Notes: generated by a model not told the origin, from the sequence alone. A stretch of DNA of 64,000 nucleotides from Myxococcales bacterium (GCA_016709545.1 JADJMO010000003.1:62001-126000), one strand, 5' to 3'; positions 51,663 through 60,464 are shown, numbered from the stretch's first letter. Program-made: numbers and translations.

Positions 51663-53083
51663 TCACCCCCAGCGGAAGGTGACGGTGGCCGCCGGGCTGC
51701 GGCCGATGTGGAAGCCGTCCACGTACACGTCGTAGTACGCCTCGATCGTGACCTTCTCGCCGCTCGGGGCGCCGAGGCTCTTGCGGAGCGCCGACTGCGG
51801 CAGCGCGATCGAGGGCGCCTTCTCGAGGGACCACTTGCCGCTGGTCACGCCGATCTCCGGCGTTCGCGCGGCGAGCCGACCGTGGGCGTCGGCGTACTGC
51901 GCGTCCTTGCTCGTGATGGGCTTGCCGTCGTGCGTGAAGCGCACCACGAGCTGCACCTTGCGGTGCTTGGCGCCATCGACCGTCCCGGCGACGGCGAGCC
52001 CGAAGTAGTAGGTGTCGCCGACGAGGATGTTCTTCATCGTGCTCGGCGCCGAGAGCGTCGCGCGGGGCCCGCCGGGCGAGGGGGCGGGCTCGGGATCGGG
52101 AGCCGGCGACGGGGAGGGGCCGGGGCCGGGGCCGGGGCCCGGCTTGGGCTCGGGCTTGGGCGTGTCGACGAAGTCCTTGGCGACGTACAGCTCGTGGGCT
52201 TGCGCGAGCAGCGCGTGGTACGACACCCAGCCGAAGCCCTTGTCGGCCCAGTTCGTCCCCCACGAGTTGAAGAGCTTGAAGGCCTTCTTGTCGTCGTCGT
52301 ACCCGACGATCACCATCGCGTGGCCGCCGTCGAGCGCGTATTTCGCGCCGGTGTAGATCGCCGCCCCTTGAGCCGGTCGAACGAGCGGTCCACGTCCATG
52401 CCGACCACCACCGGCACGCGCGCCGCGAGGTGGCCCTTGATCTCCACGAGGTCGGACTCCACGCGGCGGCTCGACTGCACCCGGTAGGCCGAGGCGACCT
52501 CACGGGCCTCGGACGACGGCTGCTTCTTGCAGTCCTTGTCGCTGTACGGCATCAGGCTCAATGGTGCGATGCCCTGCGCCTGCACGAGATCGAGGGCGTC
52601 GGAGATGTACAACCCGCCGCCGCACTTGCCCTTCTTGAGCGCGTTGAACACGAACGCCGGGCTCATCAGGTGGTCCTTGGAGTAGGCCCAGCCGCGCTCC
52701 TCGTGCTCCTGGAAGTTCTTGAGCCCGTAGCCCACCGCCCACGCCACGCACGATCCCTGGTGGCCCTGATCGCCGGGCGTCGGGAAGTCGGCGGCGAGGT
52801 CCACCTTCGCCGGTAGCGTGCCCATCGCGGGCGCGAAGGCGGCGAAGATCTTCCCGTAGCGCAGGGGATCGAGGTACGTGAGGCCGCGCGGGTACTCCGG
52901 CGGGTCGGCGGAGAGAACCAGGACGGGCGGCGGGATCACGCTCGGCAGCGGTGGGAGTGGGGGCAACGTCGCGGCGGGTATCGGGATCGTCCAGGTCACG
53001 TCGGCGGACGAAGGGCGGGTCCCTGCCACCGCGAGCAACGGCGCGAGCAGCGCCCCGAACACGAGCCTGTTGAACCGAACCAT
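51663..53083 (-). CDS. secreted papain-like (C1) cysteine protease (one-base frameshift near 52368)
   Basis: About 473 aa after restoring one G in a G4 run (DRLKGAAIYTGAKY). Signal peptide to about residue 27, then Pro-rich linker. Catalytic Cys112 in GHQGSCVAWA, His in GGHAMVIVGYDD, Asn in LFNSWGTNW. A Gly/Pro/Ser linker leads to a C-terminal beta domain that ends TVTFRWG. Likely secreted or periplasmic, for predation or nutrient scavenging. The catalytic triad is complete once the frame is repaired. Confidence 0.85.
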
Positions 53084-53238
53084 CTTGCCTCCTCTCGGTC
53101 TCCGCGACGGCGACCTCGTCCCGATGGACGCGGCGGCCTCACGAAAGTTCCAAGTATGAGGTGCGCGTTCTACGCGGTTTGTCGCGCGATCGCAGATGTT
53201 GAATTGTGTACGCTCGTGAGCTCGGTCGCGCGCGAGCG

Positions 53239-53340
53239 GCGTTGCGGCGCCGTGTCCACCGGTGGGACGCGTTGCCCCACGGGACGCGCGCGTTCGTCGA
53301 GGAAACGCGACGGAACGAGCCTTGCTGAGGCAGCGCCGTG
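53239..53340 (+). repeat. about 100-bp element, copy 1, with -24/-12-like promoter
   Basis: The first 44 bp (53239-53282) match 37 of 44 bases of copy 2 (54686-54729) and contain an inverted pair GTGGG/CCCAC. Then CGGAAC-N5-TTGCT (53311-53326) fits the sigma54 GG-N10-GC rule. The copy ends at a GTG (53338). A 19-codon ORF from that GTG is too short to call. Copies 1 and 2 flank the cupin/AraC pair. Confidence 0.7.
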
Positions 53341-53380
53341 CGCGCCGACCCCGATGCGCGCTCGTCCCGGAGCTCCGCTG

Positions 53381-53752
53381 TCACATCGTGGGTGTGAACG
53401 GCTTTCCCGGTGTTCCGCCGAGGGCGAGGACGGTGGCCGGCGAGACCCCGGTGACCAGCTTCCTCCGCACGTCGGCGGGCACACGGCACGCGTCGCCGGT
53501 CTCGAGGGTGACGGTCTGCTCCGGGGTGCGCAGGGTGATCTCGCCGGACAGGACGAGGTAGACCTCCTCCTGTCCGTCGTGGTCGTGCGTGTGCTCGGGA
53601 TACGCTTCGTTGTGGGGTTCGAACTCGAGGACGTTCATGCCCCAAACCGTGACGCCGAGCGCGTCGCGCAGCGCCCGGAACCGGATGCCCGGGATCGCGT
53701 TCGGGCCTTCGTATGGCGGGATGGACGAGAGGGACAGGTGGTGGATGGTCAT
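53381..53752 (-). CDS. cupin-domain protein
   Basis: A 123-aa single cupin: HTHDHDGQEEVYLVLSGE carries motif 1 with the His/Glu metal ligands; LETGDACRVPADVRRK is motif 2. Could be a small dioxygenase, isomerase or sensor. AAGGAG precedes the ATG (53752). It is divergent from the AraC gene by 55 bp, a common regulator-target arrangement. Confidence 0.88.
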   Translation of the reverse strand: MTIHHLSLSSIPPYEGPNAIPGIRFRALRDALGVTVWGMNVLEFEPHNEAYPEHTHDHDGQEEVYLVLSGEITLRTPEQTVTLETGDACRVPADVRRKLVTGVSPATVLALGGTPGKPFTPTM

Positions 53753-53807
53753 GGGCTCCTTGGTCTCGGCCGTCGTGGCCGGCGCCCGTCGAAGTAGAAT
53801 CCTGCCC

Positions 53808-54641
53808 ATGTCTCGTCTTGAAGAAACCCGACCGGACGCGCTCGGTCGGGCCCGGGGACTCGTCTCGGGTCGCGTGAGCGGCGCCCGCGTGCAATCACGC
53901 TGGCTCGCGCCGCCGAGCGATCTCGCGCACGTCGTCGAGGCGCTGTGGTTCGGGCGGTGGGATCTGCCCGCCGACGAGCCTCACCGCATGCGCCTGCTCG
54001 GGGACCCGTGCGTCCACGTCGTCGTGTCGTGGGGAGAGGGCGACTTGCCGCCCGCGCGCATCGTCGGCGTCTGGACGCGGACGTGGACCAACACCCTGCG
54101 GCTGCGCGGCACGGCGCGCGGGTTCAAGCTGCGGGCGGGCGCGGCGGGTGCGTTGCTCGCTGCGCCCTCGGCGGTCCGCGACCGTGTCGTGCCCATCGCT
54201 GCGCTCTTCGAGGGTGAACCCCGGGTGGACGACCTCGGCTGGGCCGAGGCGGACGACGCGCTCGCCTTCGAGCGGATCGCCGCCTGGATGCGTCCACGAC
54301 TGCGCGCGAGTCCGGACACGGAGCTCGCGGTGCGCGCGTGCGAGCGTCTTCGGAGCGACGGGGGACTCCTCCGCGTCGACGCTCTGGCCGCCGCGGTGGG
54401 TCTGACGGAGCGTGGCCTGCAGCGGCTCTTCAGGCTCCACGTCGGGGCGCCACCGAAGGCCCTGATCCGACGCCACCGCCTGCAGGAGGCCGCGACGCGC
54501 CTCGAACGCCGGGACTCGACCTCGCTCGCCGAGCTCGCGCAATCCCTCGGGTACGCCGATCAAGCGCACTTCGCGCGCGACTGGAAGGACGCGGTCAGCG
54601 TCTCGCCGCGCGCGTTCGCCGACGAGGTCCACGCTCGCTGA
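53808..54641 (+). CDS. AraC-family transcriptional regulator
   Basis: A 277-aa regulator. The N-terminal 160 residues are a DUF6597-like sensor region (ALWFGRWDLPADEPHR). The two HTH are in VDALAAAVGLTERGLQRLF and LAELAQSLGYADQAHFARDW. A TAGAAT -10-like hexamer lies at 53795-53800. It likely controls the divergent cupin gene. The ATG at 53808 opens the conserved start. Confidence 0.9.
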   Translation: MSRLEETRPDALGRARGLVSGRVSGARVQSRWLAPPSDLAHVVEALWFGRWDLPADEPHRMRLLGDPCVHVVVSWGEGDLPPARIVGVWTRTWTNTLRLRGTARGFKLRAGAAGALLAAPSAVRDRVVPIAALFEGEPRVDDLGWAEADDALAFERIAAWMRPRLRASPDTELAVRACERLRSDGGLLRVDALAAAVGLTERGLQRLFRLHVGAPPKALIRRHRLQEAATRLERRDSTSLAELAQSLGYADQAHFARDWKDAVSVSPRAFADEVHAR

Positions 54642-54663
54642 GCTGGCCCCGACCACCGCGATC

Positions 54664-54788
54664 CTCCCGCCAGCGATCCGGCAGAGCGTTGCGGCGTCGT
54701 GCCCGCCCGTGGGGCGCGGTGTCCCACGGCGCGGCCAGGATCTGCGAGAAAGTCCGCGCGGAACACGCCTTGCTGAGGGGGTTGCGTG
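54664..54788 (+). repeat. about 100-bp element, copy 2, with -24/-12-like promoter
   Basis: 54686-54729 match copy 1, with a 7-bp perfect pair CCGTGGG/CCCACGG. CGGAAC-N5-TTGCT at 54759-54774 keeps GG-N10-GC. The predicted +1 is at 54785, one base before the GTG that starts the following lipoprotein, as in copy 1. A hairpin like that at 51154 precedes it. Confidence 0.7.
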
Positions 54789-55226
54789 CGCACCGCGATC
54801 CTCGCCTTCTGTCTCCTGACCGGGTGCGGCTACCGAGCCTATCGGCCCGACGTCCGGCCCTTTCCCGGCGGGCAGCGCACGCTCGGCTGCCTCGACGTGG
54901 GCGTGTTGCCCGAGCGGCGCGGCGACCGCCTCTTCCTCGACGTCCGCGTGGGCAACACGTGCAGCAAGCCGCAGGCCTTCTCGATCCAGGCGCTCCGCGT
55001 GGTCGACGGCGAGGGGCACGCGGTCTCGCTCCTCGATCCGCGCGGCGAGCTCCAGCTCGTGCACGTCGATCCCGAGACCGAGGGGCGCGCGGTGGTCGCG
55101 CTCGATCGTCCCACACCGACCCGCCTCTGCGTGGACGTGCGTGACGTCGCGCTGGACGCCCCGGCCGCCGTCGTGACGCCCCTCTGCTTCGAGGATCGTG
55201 GCCTTGGCTTCGTGGTGACGCCGTGA
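54786..55226 (+). CDS. lipoprotein, 146 aa
   Basis: GTG start, lipobox LLTGC at Cys14. The rest is beta-rich (GDRLFLDVRVGNTCSKPQAFS, LCVDVRDVALDAP), with four Cys. No known family. Its start is fixed by the signal peptide, and the repeat element's promoter would give a leader of only one base. The stop overlaps the next start in GTGA, so the two are coupled. Confidence 0.72.
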   Translation: MRTAILAFCLLTGCGYRAYRPDVRPFPGGQRTLGCLDVGVLPERRGDRLFLDVRVGNTCSKPQAFSIQALRVVDGEGHAVSLLDPRGELQLVHVDPETEGRAVVALDRPTPTRLCVDVRDVALDAPAAVVTPLCFEDRGLGFVVTP

Positions 55227-55954
55227 AGGGGCTGGCGTTCGCCATGGCCTCGACCGCGTTCCTGCTCGCCTCGCCCGCGCGCGCGAGCAAGTCGTGCGTC
55301 GAGACGAGCGACGTGGTGGGCGAGCAGCGGTGCAGCCGTTACGGGGACGGCTGGTCCAGCGAACGCAGCCTCCCGCTCACGCTGGAGTTCGGCCTCGTGC
55401 GGACGACCTTCGGCCTCGGTGGTCGCGACTTCTCCGCCAAGTTCGGCAAGAACGGCCCCGAGGCCTACCGCTTCGACGGCGGGACCTTCGCCAGCGAGGC
55501 GCGTACCTACGGCTTCTCGCTGCGGGCCACCGGGTTCCTGAGCCCGTTCGTGTACCTCGGCTTCGAGCAGTCGTTCGGGTTCGGCCACACCGAGGGCGGC
55601 TCGTTCCAGGCCGGTCAATACGCCGTCAGCACCGCCTCCGGCCTCAACACGGTCGCGGCGGTGTTCGGCGTCCCGTTCGGCTTGCGCCTGCCGCTCGGCA
55701 AGCTCTCGCTGCGGGGCGAGGTGTTCGGCGGGCTCACCATCCTCGGCCTCACGCAAGAGGCGAACGCCGCGCGCGCCAGCGCCACGTGGGTGGGCGGCGC
55801 CGTCGAGACGCGCGGCTACCTCGATCTCTGGCTCGCCAACGACACCACGTTCAGCGTGATGGTCGGGCAGGACCTCCTCGGTCGCAACGACCGGCGGCTC
55901 GGGCTCGTGTTGACCTATCACGGTCGCGCGTACGACGGCCGCTACGGGTTCTGA
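55223..55954 (+). CDS. outer-membrane-type beta-barrel protein, 243 aa
   Basis: Signal peptide to about residue 22 (LLASPARA), then alternating amphipathic strands ending RYGF with C-terminal Phe, typical of outer-membrane barrels. VYLGFEQSFGFGH and GLRLPLGKLSLRGEVFGG are strand-like. Translationally coupled to the preceding lipoprotein by GTGA, suggesting an outer-membrane pair. Function unknown. Confidence 0.75.
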   Translation: MKGLAFAMASTAFLLASPARASKSCVETSDVVGEQRCSRYGDGWSSERSLPLTLEFGLVRTTFGLGGRDFSAKFGKNGPEAYRFDGGTFASEARTYGFSLRATGFLSPFVYLGFEQSFGFGHTEGGSFQAGQYAVSTASGLNTVAAVFGVPFGLRLPLGKLSLRGEVFGGLTILGLTQEANAARASATWVGGAVETRGYLDLWLANDTTFSVMVGQDLLGRNDRRLGLVLTYHGRAYDGRYGF

Positions 55955-55964
55955 GCCAGGCGTG

Positions 55965-56249
55965 TCACTTTGCCGTGGTGGACTGTGAATTGAGGAGCCA
56001 CCCGGTCTGGGTGAAGACGTAGACGGCCCGCTGGCCGCACCCTTCGACACCAATCTGCGTGCCGAGTTCGACCGGTTGATCGAGGGGCGTGTTCAGCCCA
56101 TGCAGCTGGAGCTTGCTGCGCGGGCAGCCGAGTTCGTACGCGGCGCGGTCGAGCCCGTTCTGTTCGAACGACCCTCTGACCGGCTGATGCATGCCGCAGG
56201 CGAGCAGTGCGGTGACGAGGGCCGAGAGTGCGAGGATGGCGTCGCGCAT
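55965..56249 (-). CDS. small lipoprotein, 94 aa
   Basis: Signal peptide with lipobox LLAC (Cys18). The mature part has LGCPRSKLQLHGL and VEGCGQRAVYVF, a short domain with two Cys that recurs in myxobacterial lipoproteins. Convergent with the barrel gene. Function unknown. Confidence 0.75.
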   Translation of the reverse strand: MRDAILALSALVTALLACGMHQPVRGSFEQNGLDRAAYELGCPRSKLQLHGLNTPLDQPVELGTQIGVEGCGQRAVYVFTQTGWLLNSQSTTAK

Positions 56250-56369
56250 CGGAGCGACACTCTACTACGGAGACCCACAGGCGTGGCTCGGCTCGAGCGG
56301 GCGGTCTCGAGCGTCTCGGGACGGCTACTCCAACCCCTCGTCCAGCACTTCGACTGACGCCGTGAGCGG

Positions 56370-57284
56370 TCAGGCACACGCCGCCGGTAGCGCCTGCACC
56401 AGGGCATCCACCAGCGCGCGGACCCGCCGCGGCATCAGCGCGCGCGCGCCGTAGCACACGTGCACCGCGGGTCCGGCGCCGACCTTGCGCGGCAGGAGCG
56501 CCACCAGCCTGCGCGCACGCAGGTCGCCCTCGACCACGTGGCGGGGCAGCACCGCGACGCCCACCCCGGCGCGCACCATCGCGGCCACCGCGTCGATCGA
56601 GTCGCTCTCGAGCACGCACGCGCTCGGCGCGACGAGCTCCGCGCGCCCGTCGATCGAGAACGGCCAAGGCCACGGCTGCCCGGTCGAGGGCACGCGGAAG
56701 CCCACCGCGGGGAGGCGCAGCAGCTCCTCCACCGTGCGTGGCGCGCGCCCTCCGAGGAGCCGGGGTGACGCTGCGACGACCAGCGGAAGGCTCCCCACGC
56801 GGCGCGCGACCAGCGACGTCTCCGGCAGCGGCCCGAGCCGCACCGTCACGTCGATCGGGCGGGCCACGAGGTCGTCGAGCCGATCGCTCAGCGTGAGCTC
56901 GACGCGCACGCCGGGGTTGTCGCGGTGGAACGCGAGGACGATCGGCACGAGCACGTCGCGCCCGAACGCCGAGGAGCCGGCGAGCCGGACGCTGCCCGCG
57001 AGCGGCCCGTCCTTCTCGCGCGCCGCGTCGAGGGCCGCGCTGAGCGTCTCCAGCGGCGCCCCGCAGCGCTCGACCAGGGACAACGCCGCCTCCGTGAGCA
57101 CGACCTTCCGCGTCGTCCGCCGCGCGAGCCGGGCCCCGAGCCGCTGCTCGAGCTTCACGATGGTGCGGCTCACCGCGGCCCGCGTCAGGCCGAGCTCGCG
57201 CGCCGCTGCCGCGAACCCGCCGTGCCGGTGGACGCGCTGGAGCACCTGGATCGCGTGCAGATCGGTCGGATCGATTGTCACCAT
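56370..57284 (-). CDS. LysR-family transcriptional regulator
   Basis: A 304-aa regulator from ATG 57284 (MVTIDPTDLHAIQVL). HTH: FAAAARELGLTRAAVSRTIV. The effector domain has SSAFGRDVLVPIVLAF and GVGVAVLPRHVV. It is divergent from an F420-type reductase by 98 bp, its likely target. A 19-bp palindrome overlaps its own start codon. Confidence 0.92.
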   Translation of the reverse strand: MVTIDPTDLHAIQVLQRVHRHGGFAAAARELGLTRAAVSRTIVKLEQRLGARLARRTTRKVVLTEAALSLVERCGAPLETLSAALDAAREKDGPLAGSVRLAGSSAFGRDVLVPIVLAFHRDNPGVRVELTLSDRLDDLVARPIDVTVRLGPLPETSLVARRVGSLPLVVAASPRLLGGRAPRTVEELLRLPAVGFRVPSTGQPWPWPFSIDGRAELVAPSACVLESDSIDAVAAMVRAGVGVAVLPRHVVEGDLRARRLVALLPRKVGAGPAVHVCYGARALMPRRVRALVDALVQALPAACA

Positions 57285-57294
57285 GGAGGTGACA
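57276..57294. promoter_or_regulatory. palindrome TGTCACC-N5-GGTGACA over the LysR start
   Basis: A perfect 7-bp inverted repeat with a 5-bp spacer that contains the start codon of the LysR gene. LysR proteins often repress themselves from such a site. Role inferred. Confidence 0.5.
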
Positions 57295-57382
57295 GTATGC
57301 TTCACGATCGTCAATCTGCCGAGCCGTCCCCCGCGGCCCTAGCTTCTCCCTGTCGCCCGAGGTCGGCGACGAGGAGAACCCC

Positions 57383-58063
57383 ATGAAGATCGGCATTTTC
57401 GGGACAGGCATCGTGGGACAGACGCTGGCCGGCAAGCTCGCCGCGCTCGGGCACGACGTGGTGATCGGCACCCGCGACCCACAGGCCACGCTGGCCCGCA
57501 CGGAGAAGGACGCGATGGGCTTCCCGGCGTTCCGCGAGTGGCACGCGAGCCACGCGGGCGTGAAGCTCGTGCCGTTCGCCGAGGCGGCGAAACACGCGGA
57601 GCTCGCCGTCAACGTCCTCAACGGCGGCAACGCGGTCGAGGCGCTGCGCGCCCACGAAGGCGCCCTCGCGGGCAAGGTGCTCGTCGACGTGACCAACCCG
57701 CTCGACTTCTCGAAGGGCTTCCCGCCCTCGCTGCTCGTCGGCAACACCGATTCGCTCGGCGAGCAGATCCAGCGCGCCCTCCCGCGCAGCAAGGTCGTGA
57801 AGACCCTCAACACGGTGAACGCGTTCCTGATGGTCGACCCGAAGAGCCTCGCGGGCGGCGAGCACACGATGTTCCTCGCGGGCAACGACGCCGACGCGAA
57901 GGCGACCGTCGCCGGGCTGCTCCGCGAGGGCTTCGGCTGGACCGACCTCGTCGACCTCGGCGACCTGAGCAACGCGCGCGCGACCGAGGCGTACGTGACG
58001 CTGTGGGCGCGGCTCTACGGCGCGCTCGGCGTCCCGCAGTTCAACGTGCGCGTGGTCCGGTAG
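57383..58063 (+). CDS. NAD(P)-binding F420-dependent-type oxidoreductase
   Basis: A 226-aa Rossmann protein: MKIGIFGTGIVGQTLAGKL with GxGxxG, then VIGTRDP and VDVTNPLDFSKG, matching the NADPH-dependent F420 reductase / coenzyme-binding family. It likely reduces a small substrate with NADPH. The divergent LysR gene probably controls it. AGGAG lies upstream of the ATG. Confidence 0.85.
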   Translation: MKIGIFGTGIVGQTLAGKLAALGHDVVIGTRDPQATLARTEKDAMGFPAFREWHASHAGVKLVPFAEAAKHAELAVNVLNGGNAVEALRAHEGALAGKVLVDVTNPLDFSKGFPPSLLVGNTDSLGEQIQRALPRSKVVKTLNTVNAFLMVDPKSLAGGEHTMFLAGNDADAKATVAGLLREGFGWTDLVDLGDLSNARATEAYVTLWARLYGALGVPQFNVRVVR

Positions 58064-58088
58064 CGATCCGGGCGCTACCCTTCCGGGA

Positions 58089-58892
58089 ATGCGGGGGTGG
58101 TGGTCGCTCGTGCTGGGGCTCGCGGCGTGCGGAGGCGTGAAGCCTCCCGCGTACGTGCCGAGCCCCTGCGACAGCTGCAAGGGGCCGCATCCCGCCGTCA
58201 CCGCTCCGGTGTCGACGGGAGAGCCCACCGTCGCGCAGCGCTGGGAGGCCATCCCCGAGGCGCCGTGGTTCCTCGAGCAGCCGATGGACCGTGTGAGCTA
58301 CCGGAAGCTCTTCTTCGGCACCGGGGGCTACCCCGAGGAGACCGCGGTCTCGCTCCTCGGCGCCAAGACGTTCCAGCTGCCGTTGCAGCTCACGGCGGAG
58401 ACGCCAGCGCTCGTGCTCGCGCTCACCCCCACGCTGCCAGCCGCGGCCGACCGGGCCGTCGAGCCGCTGCTCGCCGCGCTGAAGCAACCCTACGCGGCCT
58501 ACCAGGCGTCGCTCGACCCGGCCGCGCTCGAGAGCCCCATCGAGGCCTGGGCCCGCGTGATCGAGGTGCGCGACGCGGCGGTCCGCGGACTCCCGGCGCG
58601 CCTCACCGCGCTCGTCGAGGCCGAGCTGCTCGCGACCCTCGAGCCCCGCGCGGTCGCGCTCTACGAGGGCCAGACGGGGCTCGTGTTCAACGAGCTCATG
58701 GCCGGCATCCAGGGGCCGGTGGACTTCGCCTGGCCCTACGTGGAGACCGCGCTCGCGAGGGCCGCACGCGCGGCGGCGGCCTCCGTCGTCAAGCGGCACG
58801 TCGCCGCCTACCCGGAGCTCGTCACGCCGCTGGTGGAGCGCGAGAAGCGGCGCTTGCTCTCGGCCACCAAGCCGATCAAGCGCCCGCCCTGA
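58089..58892 (+). CDS. lipoprotein, 267 aa, helical
   Basis: Signal with lipobox LGLAAC (Cys14), Cys pair in SPCDSCKGP. From residue 60 it is helical (AADRAVEPLLAALKQPYAAY, ALARAARAAAASVVKR). No domain recognised. It ends adjacent to the PPOX-type gene, convergent. Function unknown. Confidence 0.75.
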   Translation: MRGWWSLVLGLAACGGVKPPAYVPSPCDSCKGPHPAVTAPVSTGEPTVAQRWEAIPEAPWFLEQPMDRVSYRKLFFGTGGYPEETAVSLLGAKTFQLPLQLTAETPALVLALTPTLPAAADRAVEPLLAALKQPYAAYQASLDPAALESPIEAWARVIEVRDAAVRGLPARLTALVEAELLATLEPRAVALYEGQTGLVFNELMAGIQGPVDFAWPYVETALARAARAAAASVVKRHVAAYPELVTPLVEREKRRLLSATKPIKRPP

Positions 58893-59321
58893 CTATCGGA
58901 GCGCCGCGCCCGACAGCTCCGCGATCACCGGCTTGCCCGTGCGGAAGTCGGTGTACCGGACCCAGGTGGGCCGCACGCGAAAGTAGCGGATCGCGCGGCC
59001 CATCGCGCGCTCCTTCGCGTCGGGGAACCGCGCGAGGTACGCGGCGAACAGCGGCGCGAGCTCCTCGCCCTGCGGCTCGTCGGCCACGCCCTCGAGCTGC
59101 AGCGTCTGGCCCTCGTCCCACCCGATGGTGAGCGCGATGCGCGGATCGCGGAGCAGGTTCTTCGCCTTGCGCGAGTCGGCGTCGGTGTCGAACACGATCT
59201 CGAGGCGATCGGTGACCACGACCCCGATCACCGCGGCCTGCGGGGCGCCGTCGGCGGCGACGGTGGCCTCGACGGCCCAGGGCTGACGGCGGGCGTACGC
59301 GACGAGATCGGCGAGCTCCAT
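58893..59321 (-). CDS. pyridoxamine 5'-phosphate oxidase-fold protein
   Basis: A 142-aa split-barrel flavin-binding protein: VAYARRQPWAVEATVAADG, IVFDTDADSRKAKNLLRDPR and IALTIGWDEGQTLQLEGVA match the PPOX/general-stress-protein pattern. It probably binds FMN or F420. Convergent with the helical lipoprotein; upstream of the Pro-rich gene on the same strand. Confidence 0.85.
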   Translation of the reverse strand: MELADLVAYARRQPWAVEATVAADGAPQAAVIGVVVTDRLEIVFDTDADSRKAKNLLRDPRIALTIGWDEGQTLQLEGVADEPQGEELAPLFAAYLARFPDAKERAMGRAIRYFRVRPTWVRYTDFRTGKPVIAELSGAALR

Positions 59322-59339
59322 GCGCGCTCGATAGCATCG

Positions 59340-59963
59340 TCAATCCTCGACGACGATCCCCCGCGCGCGGAGGCGGGCTCGCAGCTCCTCGAGGCTCTCG
59401 GCGTCGGCGCCCTCGGCGTGGATCGAGAGCACGCCGTCGTGGTGCTCGAGGGTGACCGAGGCCGCGGAGAGGCCCGCGCGGGCGCGCGCGTCGAAGCGCA
59501 GGCGGGCGACGCCGGAGTGACCGTCGCCCCACAGCGCCACCTTCTCGAGCACGTCGCTCGCGCGCTCGAGGCTCGTGGCGAGCTGCGCGTCGGTCGATTT
59601 CGGCGCCGGCGCGCCCCCGATCGACGGTGGCGGCGGGGAGGGTGGAAGTGGCGTCGCCGAGTAGGGGGTACCGAGAACGCGGAGCAGGGGATCGAGGGTG
59701 TCCAGCTCCGGCGGCCTGGGCTTCGGATCCGTCGGCGGGGCGTCCGGTTGCGCGAGGGCGGGCTTCTTCGTGGGGCCCGTCTCGGTCGTCGGCTTCTCCC
59801 TCTTGCGGAGCGCGCCGAGCAGGCCGGCGAAGGCGACCCTGGGGAGGGCCGCGGGTGGCTTCGGAATCCGGAGCGGCGGTGGGCCGGCGAGCGGGCGAGG
59901 TGCGGTGGCCATCGCAGAGGGGTCGGCGCGAGCGGGGCGAGAGTTGCGTGCCGGCACGGACAT
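59340..59963 (-). CDS. Pro-rich protein with FliK/HrpP-like C-terminal domain (tentative)
   Basis: A 207-aa protein. The first 120 residues are Pro/Lys/Ala-rich and disordered. The last 60 (VARLRFDARARAGLSAASVT, then GVLSIHAEGADAESLEELRA) have the alternating pattern of the C-terminal domain of hook- or needle-length proteins. That match is by eye only, and no other secretion gene is near. GGGAGG precedes the ATG. Divergent from the deaminase by 18 bp. Confidence 0.5.
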   Translation of the reverse strand: MSVPARNSRPARADPSAMATAPRPLAGPPPLRIPKPPAALPRVAFAGLLGALRKREKPTTETGPTKKPALAQPDAPPTDPKPRPPELDTLDPLLRVLGTPYSATPLPPSPPPPSIGGAPAPKSTDAQLATSLERASDVLEKVALWGDGHSGVARLRFDARARAGLSAASVTLEHHDGVLSIHAEGADAESLEELRARLRARGIVVED

Positions 59964-59981
59964 CGGCACCCTGCCTCCCCC

Positions 59982-60410
59982 ATGAGCCGCGCCAGCTGGG
60001 ACGACTACTTCATGAACATCGCGCGCGAGGTGGCCACGCGCGCCACGTGCGACCGCAAGCACGTGGGCGCCGTCATCGTGCGCGACCGCAGCATCCTCGC
60101 CACGGGTTACAACGGCTCGATCGGCGGCCTCCCGCACTGCGACGAGGAGGGCCACATGATGGAGGACGGCCACTGCGTGCGCACCATCCACGCCGAGGCC
60201 AACGCCATCATCCAGGCCGCCCGCAACGGTGTGCGCATCGACGCCGCGGGGATCTACGTCACGGCCTCGCCGTGCTTCGGGTGCTTCAAGATGATCGCCA
60301 ACGCGGGCCTCCGCCGCATCGTGTTCGGCGAGTTCTACCGCGACCAGCGCATCTTCGAGCTGTCCCAGAAGCTCGGCATCGAGCTCGTGCACTGCCCGGT
60401 CCAGGCCTGA
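59982..60410 (+). CDS. deoxycytidylate (dCMP) deaminase
   Basis: A 142-aa zinc deaminase: HAEANAI gives the metal-binding His and catalytic Glu, and SPCFGCFKMI the two Cys ligands. VGAVIVRDRSILATGYNG and the FGEFYRDQ end mark the dCMP-deaminase family, which makes dUMP for thymidylate synthesis. ATG 59982 begins MSRASWDDYF. Confidence 0.92.
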   Translation: MSRASWDDYFMNIAREVATRATCDRKHVGAVIVRDRSILATGYNGSIGGLPHCDEEGHMMEDGHCVRTIHAEANAIIQAARNGVRIDAAGIYVTASPCFGCFKMIANAGLRRIVFGEFYRDQRIFELSQKLGIELVHCPVQA

Positions 60411-60464
60411 GCGGGTCGCCGCCGACCCGTTGCCGGACGAAGTGGATGATGCTTTCGTCCCAGG

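Noticed and set aside
53084..53238. Additional gene between the protease and the repeat
   Set aside because: Only shadow frames; the 155 bp shows AT-richer bases near 53155-53215 that may be the protease promoter, but no hexamers are clear.
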